Shown: piece by piece, positions 1 to 5,522 of the stretch
Position numbering within the stretch: the first letter of the stretch is position 1
Layout: each line of letters begins with the position of its first letter
Assembly (NCBI GenBank): GCA_964469835.1
Contig: CAYYBI010000224.1
Coordinates: forward strand, 1-9,590
DNA: 9,590 nt
Reading direction: 5' to 3'
Origin: JAOTYV01 sp964469835
Lineage (GTDB): Bacteria; Pseudomonadota; Alphaproteobacteria; UBA8366
The notes under the pieces: generated by a model
Told to the model about the DNA's origin: nothing
The model's database searches: none
The model's input: only the letters and a program-made list of their open reading frames with translations
Made by a program: the position numbers and the translations under genes

Positions 1-121
1 GCCGGAGGACACGTCACCGCTTCCGGACCAATTCGAATTGCAGCTCGAGCACAATTTGACCGTGAACTGCCAGGTCGTCCATCGCGGCGACACGGAATTG
101 GGCGTCACGTTTGTCTTCTAG
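1..121 (+). CDS. PilZ-like domain protein, C-terminal fragment (5' end outside window)
   Basis: An open frame enters from the left edge, with its first full codon at base 2, and ends at TAG 119-121. The 39 visible residues include LPDQFELQLEHN and, after a short gap, CQVVHRGDTELGVTF. This matches the last beta strands of small alphaproteobacterial PilZ domains: a hydrophobic FxLxL strand, then C-x-V-V-x-R, a short turn and hGVxF. PilZ domains bind cyclic di-GMP, but the N-terminal RxxxR and DxSxxG binding motifs lie outside the window, so ligand binding cannot be judged. A gap of 267 bases separates it from the next gene, and the hairpin at 307-338 is the first terminator-like structure downstream. 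The family call rests on a short tail and is tentative. Confidence 0.6.
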   Translation, partial: PEDTSPLPDQFELQLEHNLTVNCQVVHRGDTELGVTFVF

Positions 122-224
122 ACGAAATTTTTGGCGAGCGCTGACGAGTCGCTATCTCCCGACAAATTGAACCAGCCGACGCCCCCGCGACTGGAAACCG
201 GGCGTCGCGGCCGATTGGTCGGTG

Positions 225-238
225 TTGATTCAAATCAA
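225..238. promoter_or_regulatory. FNR/FixK/Anr-type binding site
   Basis: The sequence TTGATTCAAATCAA is a perfect match to the TTGAT-N4-ATCAA consensus of the FNR/Anr/FixK regulators, which in alphaproteobacteria switch genes with oxygen supply. Its centre is at 231.5. The AT-rich stretch at 261-271 could hold a -10 element. A start near 273-278 would place the box at about -41.5 to -46.5, near the usual class II activator position. The first coding sequence downstream on the plus strand is the 34-codon membrane protein at 389. The match is seen directly; regulation is inferred. Confidence 0.65.
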
Positions 239-260
239 TGTCGCGACCCTGCGATGCGGA

Positions 261-274
261 CAGAATTAAATTTA
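261..274 (+). promoter_or_regulatory. Candidate -10 region downstream of the FNR-type box
   Basis: CAGAATTAAATTTA is a short AT-rich island in GC-rich surroundings. It contains several possible -10 hexamers (CAGAAT, GAATTA, TTAAAT), and the FNR-type box occupies the place of a -35 element, as at class II activated promoters. Which hexamer is used and the exact start site cannot be decided by eye. Confidence 0.35.
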
Positions 275-286
275 GGCCGCAAGGCC
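275..286 (+). other. Small GNRA-loop hairpin at the probable transcript 5' end
   Basis: GGCC-GCAA-GGCC folds into a four-pair GC stem closed by a GCAA tetraloop of the stable GNRA class. It lies right where a transcript from the predicted promoter would begin, so it could act as a 5' stabilising hairpin. The stem is short and such matches can occur by chance in GC-rich DNA. Confidence 0.3.
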
Positions 287-298
287 CTCCGAGTGTTG

Positions 299-344
299 CA
301 AAACGGGGACGGGGAGGTGGTTAAGCGCCTCCCCGTCCTGTTTG
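299..344 (+). terminator. Strong GC hairpin, probable terminator or attenuator
   Basis: GGACGGGGAGG (307-317) and CCTCCCCGTCC (328-338) form an uninterrupted 11-pair stem with a 10-base loop. A further CAAAAC/GTTTG pairing just outside extends it. The plus-strand 3' side is TGTTTGTGT, a weak U-tract; read leftwards the tail is GTTTTG, so it could also stop transcripts running through from acnA. It may end the PilZ-like transcript, attenuate the mRNA of the gene at 389, or be the 3' end of a short RNA from the FNR-type promoter. The stem is certain; its role is not. Confidence 0.6.
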
Positions 345-388
345 TGTGCACCCGGTACTCCGGCAAGTGTTCCGTGGAGTGGAATTCA

Positions 389-493
389 ATGACCGAAGGT
401 GAAATCGCCTATCTCACGATGGTGTCGGTGCTGTTCGTCGCCTTTATCTTAGTGATTGGCAGCGTGACAGCAGGCCAGAGCAAGCGAAAGTAG
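389..493 (+). CDS. Small single-span membrane protein (34 aa)
   Basis: The frame from ATG 389 to TAG 491-493 encodes 34 residues: a short polar start (MTEGEIAY), one strongly hydrophobic stretch at about residues 9-28 (LTMVSVLFVAFILVIGSV), and a basic tail ending KRK. The positive-inside rule suggests N-out, C-in topology. GTGGAGTGG at 374-382 is a usable ribosome binding site 6-12 bases before the ATG. The frame is open further upstream to a TTG at 131, but that part is hydrophilic, contains the hairpin and the regulatory box, and shows no protein-like character, so the ATG is preferred. Its position downstream of an FNR-type box suggests low-oxygen expression. Small single-helix proteins are often accessory subunits of respiratory or transport complexes, but I do not recognise this family and assign no function. 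Confidence 0.55.
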   Translation: MTEGEIAYLTMVSVLFVAFILVIGSVTAGQSKRK

Positions 494-496
494 GAG

Positions 497-511
497 GCGG
501 CGTTACGCCGC
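497..511. other. Short hairpin at the convergent 3' ends
   Basis: GCGGCG-TTA-CGCCGC is a perfect six-pair inverted repeat whose loop is the acnA stop codon read in reverse. It lies in the nine-base gap between the microprotein stop (493) and the acnA stop (503) and runs into acnA. There is no T-tract on either side, so terminator activity is doubtful. Confidence 0.25.
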
Positions 512-3193
512 TTCCCCCAGAGCCTGGCGCAGCACGTAGTGCAGCATGCCGCCGTGCTGGAAGTATTCCACCTCGACCGCCGTATCGAGTCGGCAGAGCA
601 GCGTGATGTCCTCCGTCGATCCGTCGGCGCGGGTGATGCGGCAGGGCACGTCCATGCGCGGCGTGAGGCCCCCTTCCAGCCCCGTGATGTCGTAGGTCTC
701 GCTGCCGTCGAGTTTCAGGCTGTGGCGGTTGACGCCGTCCTTGAACTGAAGCGGCATGACGCCCATGCCCACCAGATTGGAGCGATGGATACGTTCGAGC
801 CCTTCGGCGATTACCGCGCGGATACCGAGGAGTTGCGTTCCCTTGGCCGCCCAATCGCGGGATGAGCCGGTGCCGTATTCCTTACCGCCGATGACGACCA
901 GCGGCACGCCTTCCTTGCGGTAGCGAAGGGCGGCGTCGAACACGGTGGTCTGTTCGCCGTCCGGCATGTGACGGGTGAAACCGCCTTCTGTGCCGGGCGC
1001 CAACTCGTTCTTGAAGCGGATGTTCGCGAAGGTGCCGCGAATCATCACCTCATGGTTCGCGCGGCGCGTCATGAAGTTGTTGAAGTCCTTCGGATCGACG
1101 CTTTCGTCGATGAGGTATCGGCCGGCCGCACTGTCCGGGCCGATGACGCTGACTGGCGAGATGTGGTCGGTCGTGGTCATGTCGCCCGCCATGATCAGCG
1201 AGCGCGCGCCGCGGATGTCGCGGATCGGCTCGAGCGCGGGTTCGGTCTCGAGGAAGTAGGGCGGCTGGCGCAGATAGGTGCTGGCGGAATCCCAGTCGAA
1301 GGTCGCGCCGCCGCCGGCTTGCAGCGCGTCCCATTCCGGCCCGCCGTCGAGGACCGTGGCATAGCCCGCCGAAAATCGCTCGCGCGTCACGGACTCGGCG
1401 ATCACCTTCTGGATTTCCGCGCCGGTCGGCCAGATATCCGCCAGATAAACCGGCTTGCCGCCCTGGTCCTCGCCCAGCGGGTCCTCGCGCAGGTTGATGT
1501 CGAGCGTGCCGGCCAGCGCATAGGCGACGACGAGCGGCGGCGACGCCAGGTAGTTCACCCGGCACAGCGGGTGGATGCGCGCCTCGAAGTTACGGTTGCC
1601 GGACAGTACGGCGCCGGCGACCAGATCGTTGTCGGCAATTGCCGCCTCGATGGCCGGGTCCAGAGGGCCGGAGGCGCCCATGCAGGTCATGCAGCCGAAG
1701 CCGACGATCTGATAGCCGAGCGCATCCAAATCCTTCTGCAGGCCCGACGCGGCCAGATAGTCGCCGACAATGGTCGAGCCCGGCGCGAGCGACGTCTTCA
1801 CCCAGGGTTTGGTTGTGAGCCCCTTGGCGATTGCCTTCCGCGCCAGCAAGCCGGCGCCGATCAGTACCGCCGGGTTCGAGGTGTTGGTGCAACTGGTGAT
1901 TGCGGCGATCGCCACCGCCCCGTGGCCAAGCTCGAAATCCTTGCCTGCGACCGGCACCGGTTTCTGTTTGCCGGCATTGTCGCCGCGTTGTTCCGATAGC
2001 GCCTCGGCAAAGCTCGCGGGAACTTGCGCCAGCGGCGTGCGCTGGTAGGGCCGGGACGGGCCGGCCAGGCTGGTTTCCACCGCGCCGAGATCGATCTCGA
2101 TGATATCGGTGAAGACCGGTTCCGGCGCGCCGGTCTCGCGGAACATTCCCTGTTCGCGGGTATAGGCTTCGACCAGGGCGACCTGTTCCTCGGACCGGCC
2201 GGTCAGGCGCAAATAGCGGAGTGTCTCCTCATCGACGGGGAAGTAGCCCACGGTCGCGCCGTATTCCGGCGACATGTTGGCGACGGTTGCGCGGTCGGTC
2301 AGGGTCAGCGTATCCAGTCCTTCGCCGCAGTATTCGACGAATTTCTGCACCACGCCTTTTTTGCGCAGCGCCTGGGTCACGGTCAGCACCAGATCGGTCG
2401 CCGTCGTGCCCTCGGGCAGGCGTCCGGTCATGCGGCAGCCGACGACTTCCGGGATCACCATCGAGACCGGCTGGCCCATCATCGCCGCGCCGGCTTCGAG
2501 CCCGCCCATGCCCCAGCCGAGAATGCCGAGCGCATTGATCATCGGCGTATGGCTGTCCATGCCGATCAGGCAGTCGGGATAGGCCGTCATCTCGCCGTCG
2601 ACCTCGTCGCTCCAGACGACGCGCCCGAGATATTCCAGATTGATCTGGTGCATGATCCCCTTGCCGGGCGGCACGATGCGAATGTTCTTGTAGGTCTGCT
2701 GCGCCCATTTCAGGAAGGCGAAACGTTCATGGTTGCGCTCGTATTCGACCTGCAAATTCTTCTTCATCGCGTCGGCGGAGCCGGAGAATTCGGCGATGAT
2801 CGAGTGGTCGACGATGAAATCGATCGGCGTCAGCGGGTTGATCGCCGTGGGATCGCCGCCGAGCCGCACCATCGCGTCGCGCATGGCGGACATGTCGGCA
2901 AGCAGGGGAATGCCGGACGCGTCGGGCATGATGACGCGGGTCGGGTGATAGCCGATTTCCCGGTCCGACGTTTTCGCCGCGGTCCATTGCCCGAGCGCTT
3001 TGACGTCGTCGAGGGTGACCGCCTTGCCGTCCTCGTTGCGCAGCAGGTTCTCGGCGAGCACCTTGAGCGAATAGGGCAGGCGGGAGAAATCGCCGGCGCC
3101 GGCCGCTTCGGCGGCTGCCAGGCTGTAATAGACGTAGGTGCTATCGCCTACAGAGAGGCTTTTTTTACTTTTAAGGCTGTCGTTGCTCGTCAT
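503..3193 (-). CDS. acnA: Aconitate hydratase A (aconitase)
   Basis: This encodes an 896-residue aconitase of the AcnA/IRP1 type, which interconverts citrate and isocitrate via cis-aconitate in the cytoplasmic TCA cycle. The three [4Fe-4S] ligands are visible: Cys435 in the SCTNTSNP motif, and Cys501 and Cys504 in GFGCMTCMGASGPLD. The more common form of the latter is GCTTC, so Met502 is a mild variant. Other family signatures are GMDSHTPMINALGILGWG (211-228), SGNRNFEARIHPL (531-543), the swivel-domain region GDMTTTDHISP (670-680) and YGTGSSRDWAAKG (773-785). Length is full for the family. The ATG at 3193 is preceded by GGGGAGA at a normal distance. It is divergent from the LysR gene across 200 bases and convergent with the 34-codon gene. 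I see no frameshift or missing ligand. It is AcnA, not AcnB, because the swivel domain is C-terminal. Confidence 0.97.
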   Translation of the reverse strand: MTSNDSLKSKKSLSVGDSTYVYYSLAAAEAAGAGDFSRLPYSLKVLAENLLRNEDGKAVTLDDVKALGQWTAAKTSDREIGYHPTRVIMPDASGIPLLADMSAMRDAMVRLGGDPTAINPLTPIDFIVDHSIIAEFSGSADAMKKNLQVEYERNHERFAFLKWAQQTYKNIRIVPPGKGIMHQINLEYLGRVVWSDEVDGEMTAYPDCLIGMDSHTPMINALGILGWGMGGLEAGAAMMGQPVSMVIPEVVGCRMTGRLPEGTTATDLVLTVTQALRKKGVVQKFVEYCGEGLDTLTLTDRATVANMSPEYGATVGYFPVDEETLRYLRLTGRSEEQVALVEAYTREQGMFRETGAPEPVFTDIIEIDLGAVETSLAGPSRPYQRTPLAQVPASFAEALSEQRGDNAGKQKPVPVAGKDFELGHGAVAIAAITSCTNTSNPAVLIGAGLLARKAIAKGLTTKPWVKTSLAPGSTIVGDYLAASGLQKDLDALGYQIVGFGCMTCMGASGPLDPAIEAAIADNDLVAGAVLSGNRNFEARIHPLCRVNYLASPPLVVAYALAGTLDINLREDPLGEDQGGKPVYLADIWPTGAEIQKVIAESVTRERFSAGYATVLDGGPEWDALQAGGGATFDWDSASTYLRQPPYFLETEPALEPIRDIRGARSLIMAGDMTTTDHISPVSVIGPDSAAGRYLIDESVDPKDFNNFMTRRANHEVMIRGTFANIRFKNELAPGTEGGFTRHMPDGEQTTVFDAALRYRKEGVPLVVIGGKEYGTGSSRDWAAKGTQLLGIRAVIAEGLERIHRSNLVGMGVMPLQFKDGVNRHSLKLDGSETYDITGLEGGLTPRMDVPCRITRADGSTEDITLLCRLDTAVEVEYFQHGGMLHYVLRQALGEAA

Positions 3194-3393
3194 GGCAAGT
3201 CTCCCCGTAAGGCACGCAGGCGCGCGCGGTGATCGGATGCGGCGGCGTTATCGTGCTGAAGTCGTCTCGAACCGGCGCAAGTGTCCGGCCGGTCATGATC
3301 GCCACGATAGCCGCTTCGGGCCAGAGGGAAAGATTGCATTACGGCGATAAATAAGTAAAATTAATTAATATGGAAAATAAATAAGATAAATTA
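3194..3393. promoter_or_regulatory. Divergent acnA / LysR intergenic region
   Basis: These 200 bases separate two divergent start codons and must carry both promoters. The acnA side is GC-rich and holds a good ribosome binding site (GGGGAGA on the minus strand) but no -35/-10 pair I would defend. The LysR side, from about 3347, is extremely AT-rich. A LysR regulator normally binds such a divergent region, but I found no clean T-N11-A palindrome with long arms. Confidence 0.5.
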
Positions 3394-3396
3394 ATG
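3347..3396 (+). repeat. AT-rich imperfect direct repeat, about 30-base period, before the LysR start
   Basis: Only 5 of these 50 bases are G or C, against roughly 65% GC in a sampled stretch of neighbouring coding DNA. ATAAATAAG occurs at 3347-3355 and again at 3377-3385, exactly 30 bases apart. Each copy is followed by a similar TAAAATTAAT or ATAAATTAAT stretch and an ATG. The first ATG (3370) is in frame with the LysR gene but stops after four codons (MENK, TAA 3382-3384). The second (3394) is the LysR start. The repeat may raise promoter melting or be a slippage duplication. Confidence 0.5.
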
Positions 3397-4305
3397 AAAA
3401 TTGGGTTCGACGATCTTCGCGCCTTTGTCACGGTAGCCGAGCTGTCCGGATTCAAGCTCGCCGCCGCCCGCCTCAACGTGACCCAATCGGCGCTGACCCA
3501 GCGGATCGGCAAACTGGAAGACTATCTCGGCGCGCGCCTGTTCAACCGCACCACACGGCAGGTCGAGCTGACCGAAATCGGCCGGACATTCCTGCCTTCG
3601 GCGCTGCGGGTGCTGCACGAATTCACCGGCTCGCTGTCGGATATCGAGGATGTCATCGCCAAGCGCCGGGGTGTGGTCTGTTTCGCTTGCCTGTTGACCG
3701 TCGCCTATGGGTTCGTACCGCGCATTCTCGATACCTTCCGGGCGGCGCACCCGAATGTGAAGGTCCGCGTGCTGGACGAAACCGGCTTGCGGGTTGCCGA
3801 CCGGGTGCGCCAGGGGGAGGCCGAATTCGGCATCGATATGCGGCTGGGCGACGACCCTGAAATCGACTTTGAGCCGGTCGCGGAAGAGCCCTATGTCATG
3901 GCCTGCAGCAAGGATCATTCGCTGGCGGGGCGGGGGCCGCTCCGTTGGGCGGCGCTCAACCAGGGAAGTTACGTGGCCTTCGGTCTCGAGAGCGGCATTG
4001 GCCGCCAACTCGCGACGCCGCAAGCAGCGCTGACCTGGGATTACGAAGTGCAGCATCTTGGCACGATGATCGGCCTGCTGCAGACCGGCTTCGGTGTCGG
4101 CGTGGTGCCCTATTCGGTGATGCACAACCGCAAGCACGAAGGCCTGGTGTCGCGCCCGCTGATCGAGCCGCCGGTGACCCGGACCATCGGTATCATCAAA
4201 CGGAAAGGCGCCGCCCTGTCGCCCGCGGCCGAATCCTTACGCGAGATCGCGGTGCGCGAAATCCACACCGCCTATGGCGGGTTGGCGAAGCGGCGGGCGG
4301 GGTAG
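3394..4305 (+). CDS. LysR-type transcriptional regulator
   Basis: The 303-residue product has the usual LysR length and layout. An N-terminal winged helix-turn-helix spans residues 5-65, with AAARLNVTQSALTQRIGKLE as the recognition region followed by LGARLFNR and the wing TEIGRTFLPSA. A periplasmic-binding-like effector domain covers about residues 90-295, with DRVRQGEAEFGID and LLQTGFGVGVVPYSV typical of its two lobes. The first possible start in this frame is ATG 3394, because TAA at 3382 closes the frame just upstream. The ribosome binding site is poor (AAGATAAA). It is divergent from acnA and its TAG directly abuts the stop of lyase A, leaving no room for a terminator. Candidate targets are acnA, its own promoter and the lyase genes; the effector may be an organic acid, by inference from context only. 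Confidence 0.93.
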   Translation: MKIGFDDLRAFVTVAELSGFKLAAARLNVTQSALTQRIGKLEDYLGARLFNRTTRQVELTEIGRTFLPSALRVLHEFTGSLSDIEDVIAKRRGVVCFACLLTVAYGFVPRILDTFRAAHPNVKVRVLDETGLRVADRVRQGEAEFGIDMRLGDDPEIDFEPVAEEPYVMACSKDHSLAGRGPLRWAALNQGSYVAFGLESGIGRQLATPQAALTWDYEVQHLGTMIGLLQTGFGVGVVPYSVMHNRKHEGLVSRPLIEPPVTRTIGIIKRKGAALSPAAESLREIAVREIHTAYGGLAKRRAG

Positions 4306-5283
4306 CTAGCCTTTCACGCCTTCCAGATTTTTTTCGTCGCCGGGTTTGTGTCCGGCGCTGTGGGCGTATTTCTTCTCGACCGCGTCGGCGGGCAGGTAGC
4401 GGTCTTCCAGTTCCCGGACCGCGCCGATGCCGGTGAACTCGTACCAGTTCTCGACCGGCCGGTCCTCGAACGCCTTGAGCTGCTTCAGTTCGTAATCGAT
4501 GCCCTCACGCTTGAAGGCGTCGAGTGTGTCGATCATCGACTGCACGCCCGCGCGCAACGCCAGCAGCGGCAGGATGCAGAGGCTGTAGCCCATCTCCTGC
4601 ACCTGTTCCAACGGGATCTTCGGCGTGGTGCGCTTCTTGGCGTAACCGCCCATGTTGAACATCTTCAGCCCCGGCACCTCGCGGGCGAAGGTCGCGTATT
4701 CCTCGACCGACAGCAACGCGTCGGGAAAGGCCATGTCGGCGCCGGCCTCGTGATAGCGCTGCGACCGCTCGATCGCCTCGGCCAGGTCGTGGGGGCCGCG
4801 CGCATCGGTGCGGGCGATGATCAGGAAGTCGGGATCGGTCCGTGCCTCGACCGCCGCCCGGATCTTGCCGCAGGCTTCCTCGATGGGCACGATTTCCTTG
4901 CCGGCGATCGAGCCGCAGCGTTTCGGGCTCACCTGATCTTCCAGGTGAATGCCGGCGACGCCGGTCAATTCGTATTCGCGCACCGTGCGGATCACGTTGA
5001 TGGCGTTGCCGTAGCCGGTGTCGGCGTCGCAAATAACGGGAATATTCGACGCCAGCGCCATGAAGCGCGCCATCATGGTCATCTCGCTCATGGTCAGCAA
5101 TCCGACATCCGGGCCGCCGGTGAGCGTGTTGGCGACGCCCGAGCCGGTCATATAGGTCGCCTCGAATCCGGCATCGGCGACCAGCCGCGCGCTCAACCCG
5201 TTATGCGCCCCCGGCGCGACCACGAGGGTCCCGCTGTTCAGCTTCGCGCGCAGTTCCCGGCGTTTGGTGTTGGCGTCTTTCAT
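4306..5283 (-). CDS. ICL/PEP mutase superfamily lyase A
   Basis: The 325-residue protein is an (alpha/beta)8 enzyme of the isocitrate lyase/PEP mutase superfamily, whose members cleave or rearrange 2-hydroxy di- and tricarboxylates using Mg2+. Visible landmarks are TGSGVANTLTGGPDVGLL (46-63), the Mg-binding DADTGYGN (Asp86, Asp88), IHLEDQ (112-117), the catalytic loop KRCG (121-124, Cys123) and IIARTDA (155-161). Positions match the 2-methylisocitrate lyase PrpB numbering as I recall it. It differs in having Ser125 where PrpB has His, and Asp188 where PrpB has Glu. The C-terminus is about 35 residues longer than in B and C. The start at 5283 is chosen because GAGG lies six bases upstream and the family N-terminus begins here; the 37 codons upstream in the same frame do not resemble the family. 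The stop abuts the LysR stop. The substrate is unknown; methylisocitrate, dimethylmalate or oxaloacetate-like acids are all possible. Confidence 0.9.
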   Translation of the reverse strand: MKDANTKRRELRAKLNSGTLVVAPGAHNGLSARLVADAGFEATYMTGSGVANTLTGGPDVGLLTMSEMTMMARFMALASNIPVICDADTGYGNAINVIRTVREYELTGVAGIHLEDQVSPKRCGSIAGKEIVPIEEACGKIRAAVEARTDPDFLIIARTDARGPHDLAEAIERSQRYHEAGADMAFPDALLSVEEYATFAREVPGLKMFNMGGYAKKRTTPKIPLEQVQEMGYSLCILPLLALRAGVQSMIDTLDAFKREGIDYELKQLKAFEDRPVENWYEFTGIGAVRELEDRYLPADAVEKKYAHSAGHKPGDEKNLEGVKG

Positions 5284-5379
5284 CGCTGCCTCGCTGGTTG
5301 TGGTTTCGTAGTTGTGCAACACCCACCTAAATCCTTGTGTCTCCCGCATCAAAGCGGATGTCCGCGAGAATCCGTGCGA

Positions 5380-5426
5380 GATGATTATCCGCATCCTTCG
5401 ACAGGCTCAGGATGAGGATAATCATC
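5380..5426. repeat. Long imperfect palindrome (17-base arms)
   Basis: GATGATTATCCGCATCC (5380-5396) is complementary to GGATGAGGATAATCATC (5410-5426) at 16 of 17 positions, with a 13-base loop, TTCGACAGGCTCA. The structure lies about 100 bases upstream of the lyase A start. The loop and inner arm belong to the REP-like unit described next, so two alternative folds are possible. Confidence 0.7.
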
Positions 5427-5486
5427 GAGCGCGAAGAGCGTACGGCCTTTGACTCAGCGGCCTCATGCTGAGCCTGTCGAAGTATG
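5392..5486. repeat. REP-like inverted repeat pair (26-base units)
   Basis: The 26-base unit at 5392-5417 recurs in inverted orientation at 5461-5486 with 24 of 26 positions identical. The shared core is CTTCGACAGGCTCA (5396-5409) and its complement TGAGCCTGTCGAAG (5469-5482). The copies are 43 bases apart, so they can pair into one large stem or each take part in smaller hairpins. From memory, this core is a dispersed intergenic palindrome in many alphaproteobacterial genomes; I could not check that here. It resembles REP/BIME elements, which can act as mRNA stabilisers, terminators or landing sites. Confidence 0.75.
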
Positions 5487-5487
5487 C

Positions 5488-5518
5488 GGCCGCGCTGTCT
5501 CCGGGAGGGGACGCGGCC
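5488..5518 (-). terminator. GC hairpin just after lyase B stop
   Basis: GGCCGCG (5488-5494) and CGCGGCC (5512-5518) form a seven-pair stem with a 17-base loop, four bases past the lyase B TAG on the minus strand. There is no U-tract after it, so it is at best a weak intrinsic terminator or an mRNA 3'-end stabiliser next to the REP-like element. Confidence 0.35.
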
Positions 5519-5522
5519 TCCT

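Larger units (their letters stand above)
5284..5522. other. Gap between lyases B and A with nested inverted repeats
   Basis: These 239 bases lie between the stop of lyase B and the start of lyase A on the same strand. They contain the REP-like pair and long hairpin annotated separately, a small GCGGA-TG-TCCGC inverted repeat at 5354-5365, and a GC hairpin just after the lyase B stop. No gene is evident. The spacing and structures argue against simple co-transcription of B and A. Confidence 0.6.

Noticed and set aside
131..388. N-terminal 86-codon extension of the microprotein frame from TTG 131
   Set aside because: It crosses the FNR-type box and the GC hairpin, has no protein-like pattern, and the ATG at 389 has a ribosome binding site.
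503..3193. acnA as a 2-methylisocitrate dehydratase (AcnD) linked to the PrpB-like lyases
   Set aside because: Length, the Cys435/501/504 spacing and motifs fit AcnA, and no prpC or prpF is in the window.
968..3232. Long plus-strand open frames opposite acnA (968-1999 and 2024-3232)
   Set aside because: They are antisense to a well-supported aconitase. Such frames are expected in GC-rich genes, and their translations are rich in Arg, Ala and Gly with no domain pattern.
5284..5394. Extended N-terminus for lyase A starting at 5394
   Set aside because: The extra 37 residues run into the palindrome region and do not resemble the family start, while 5283 has GAGG six bases upstream.
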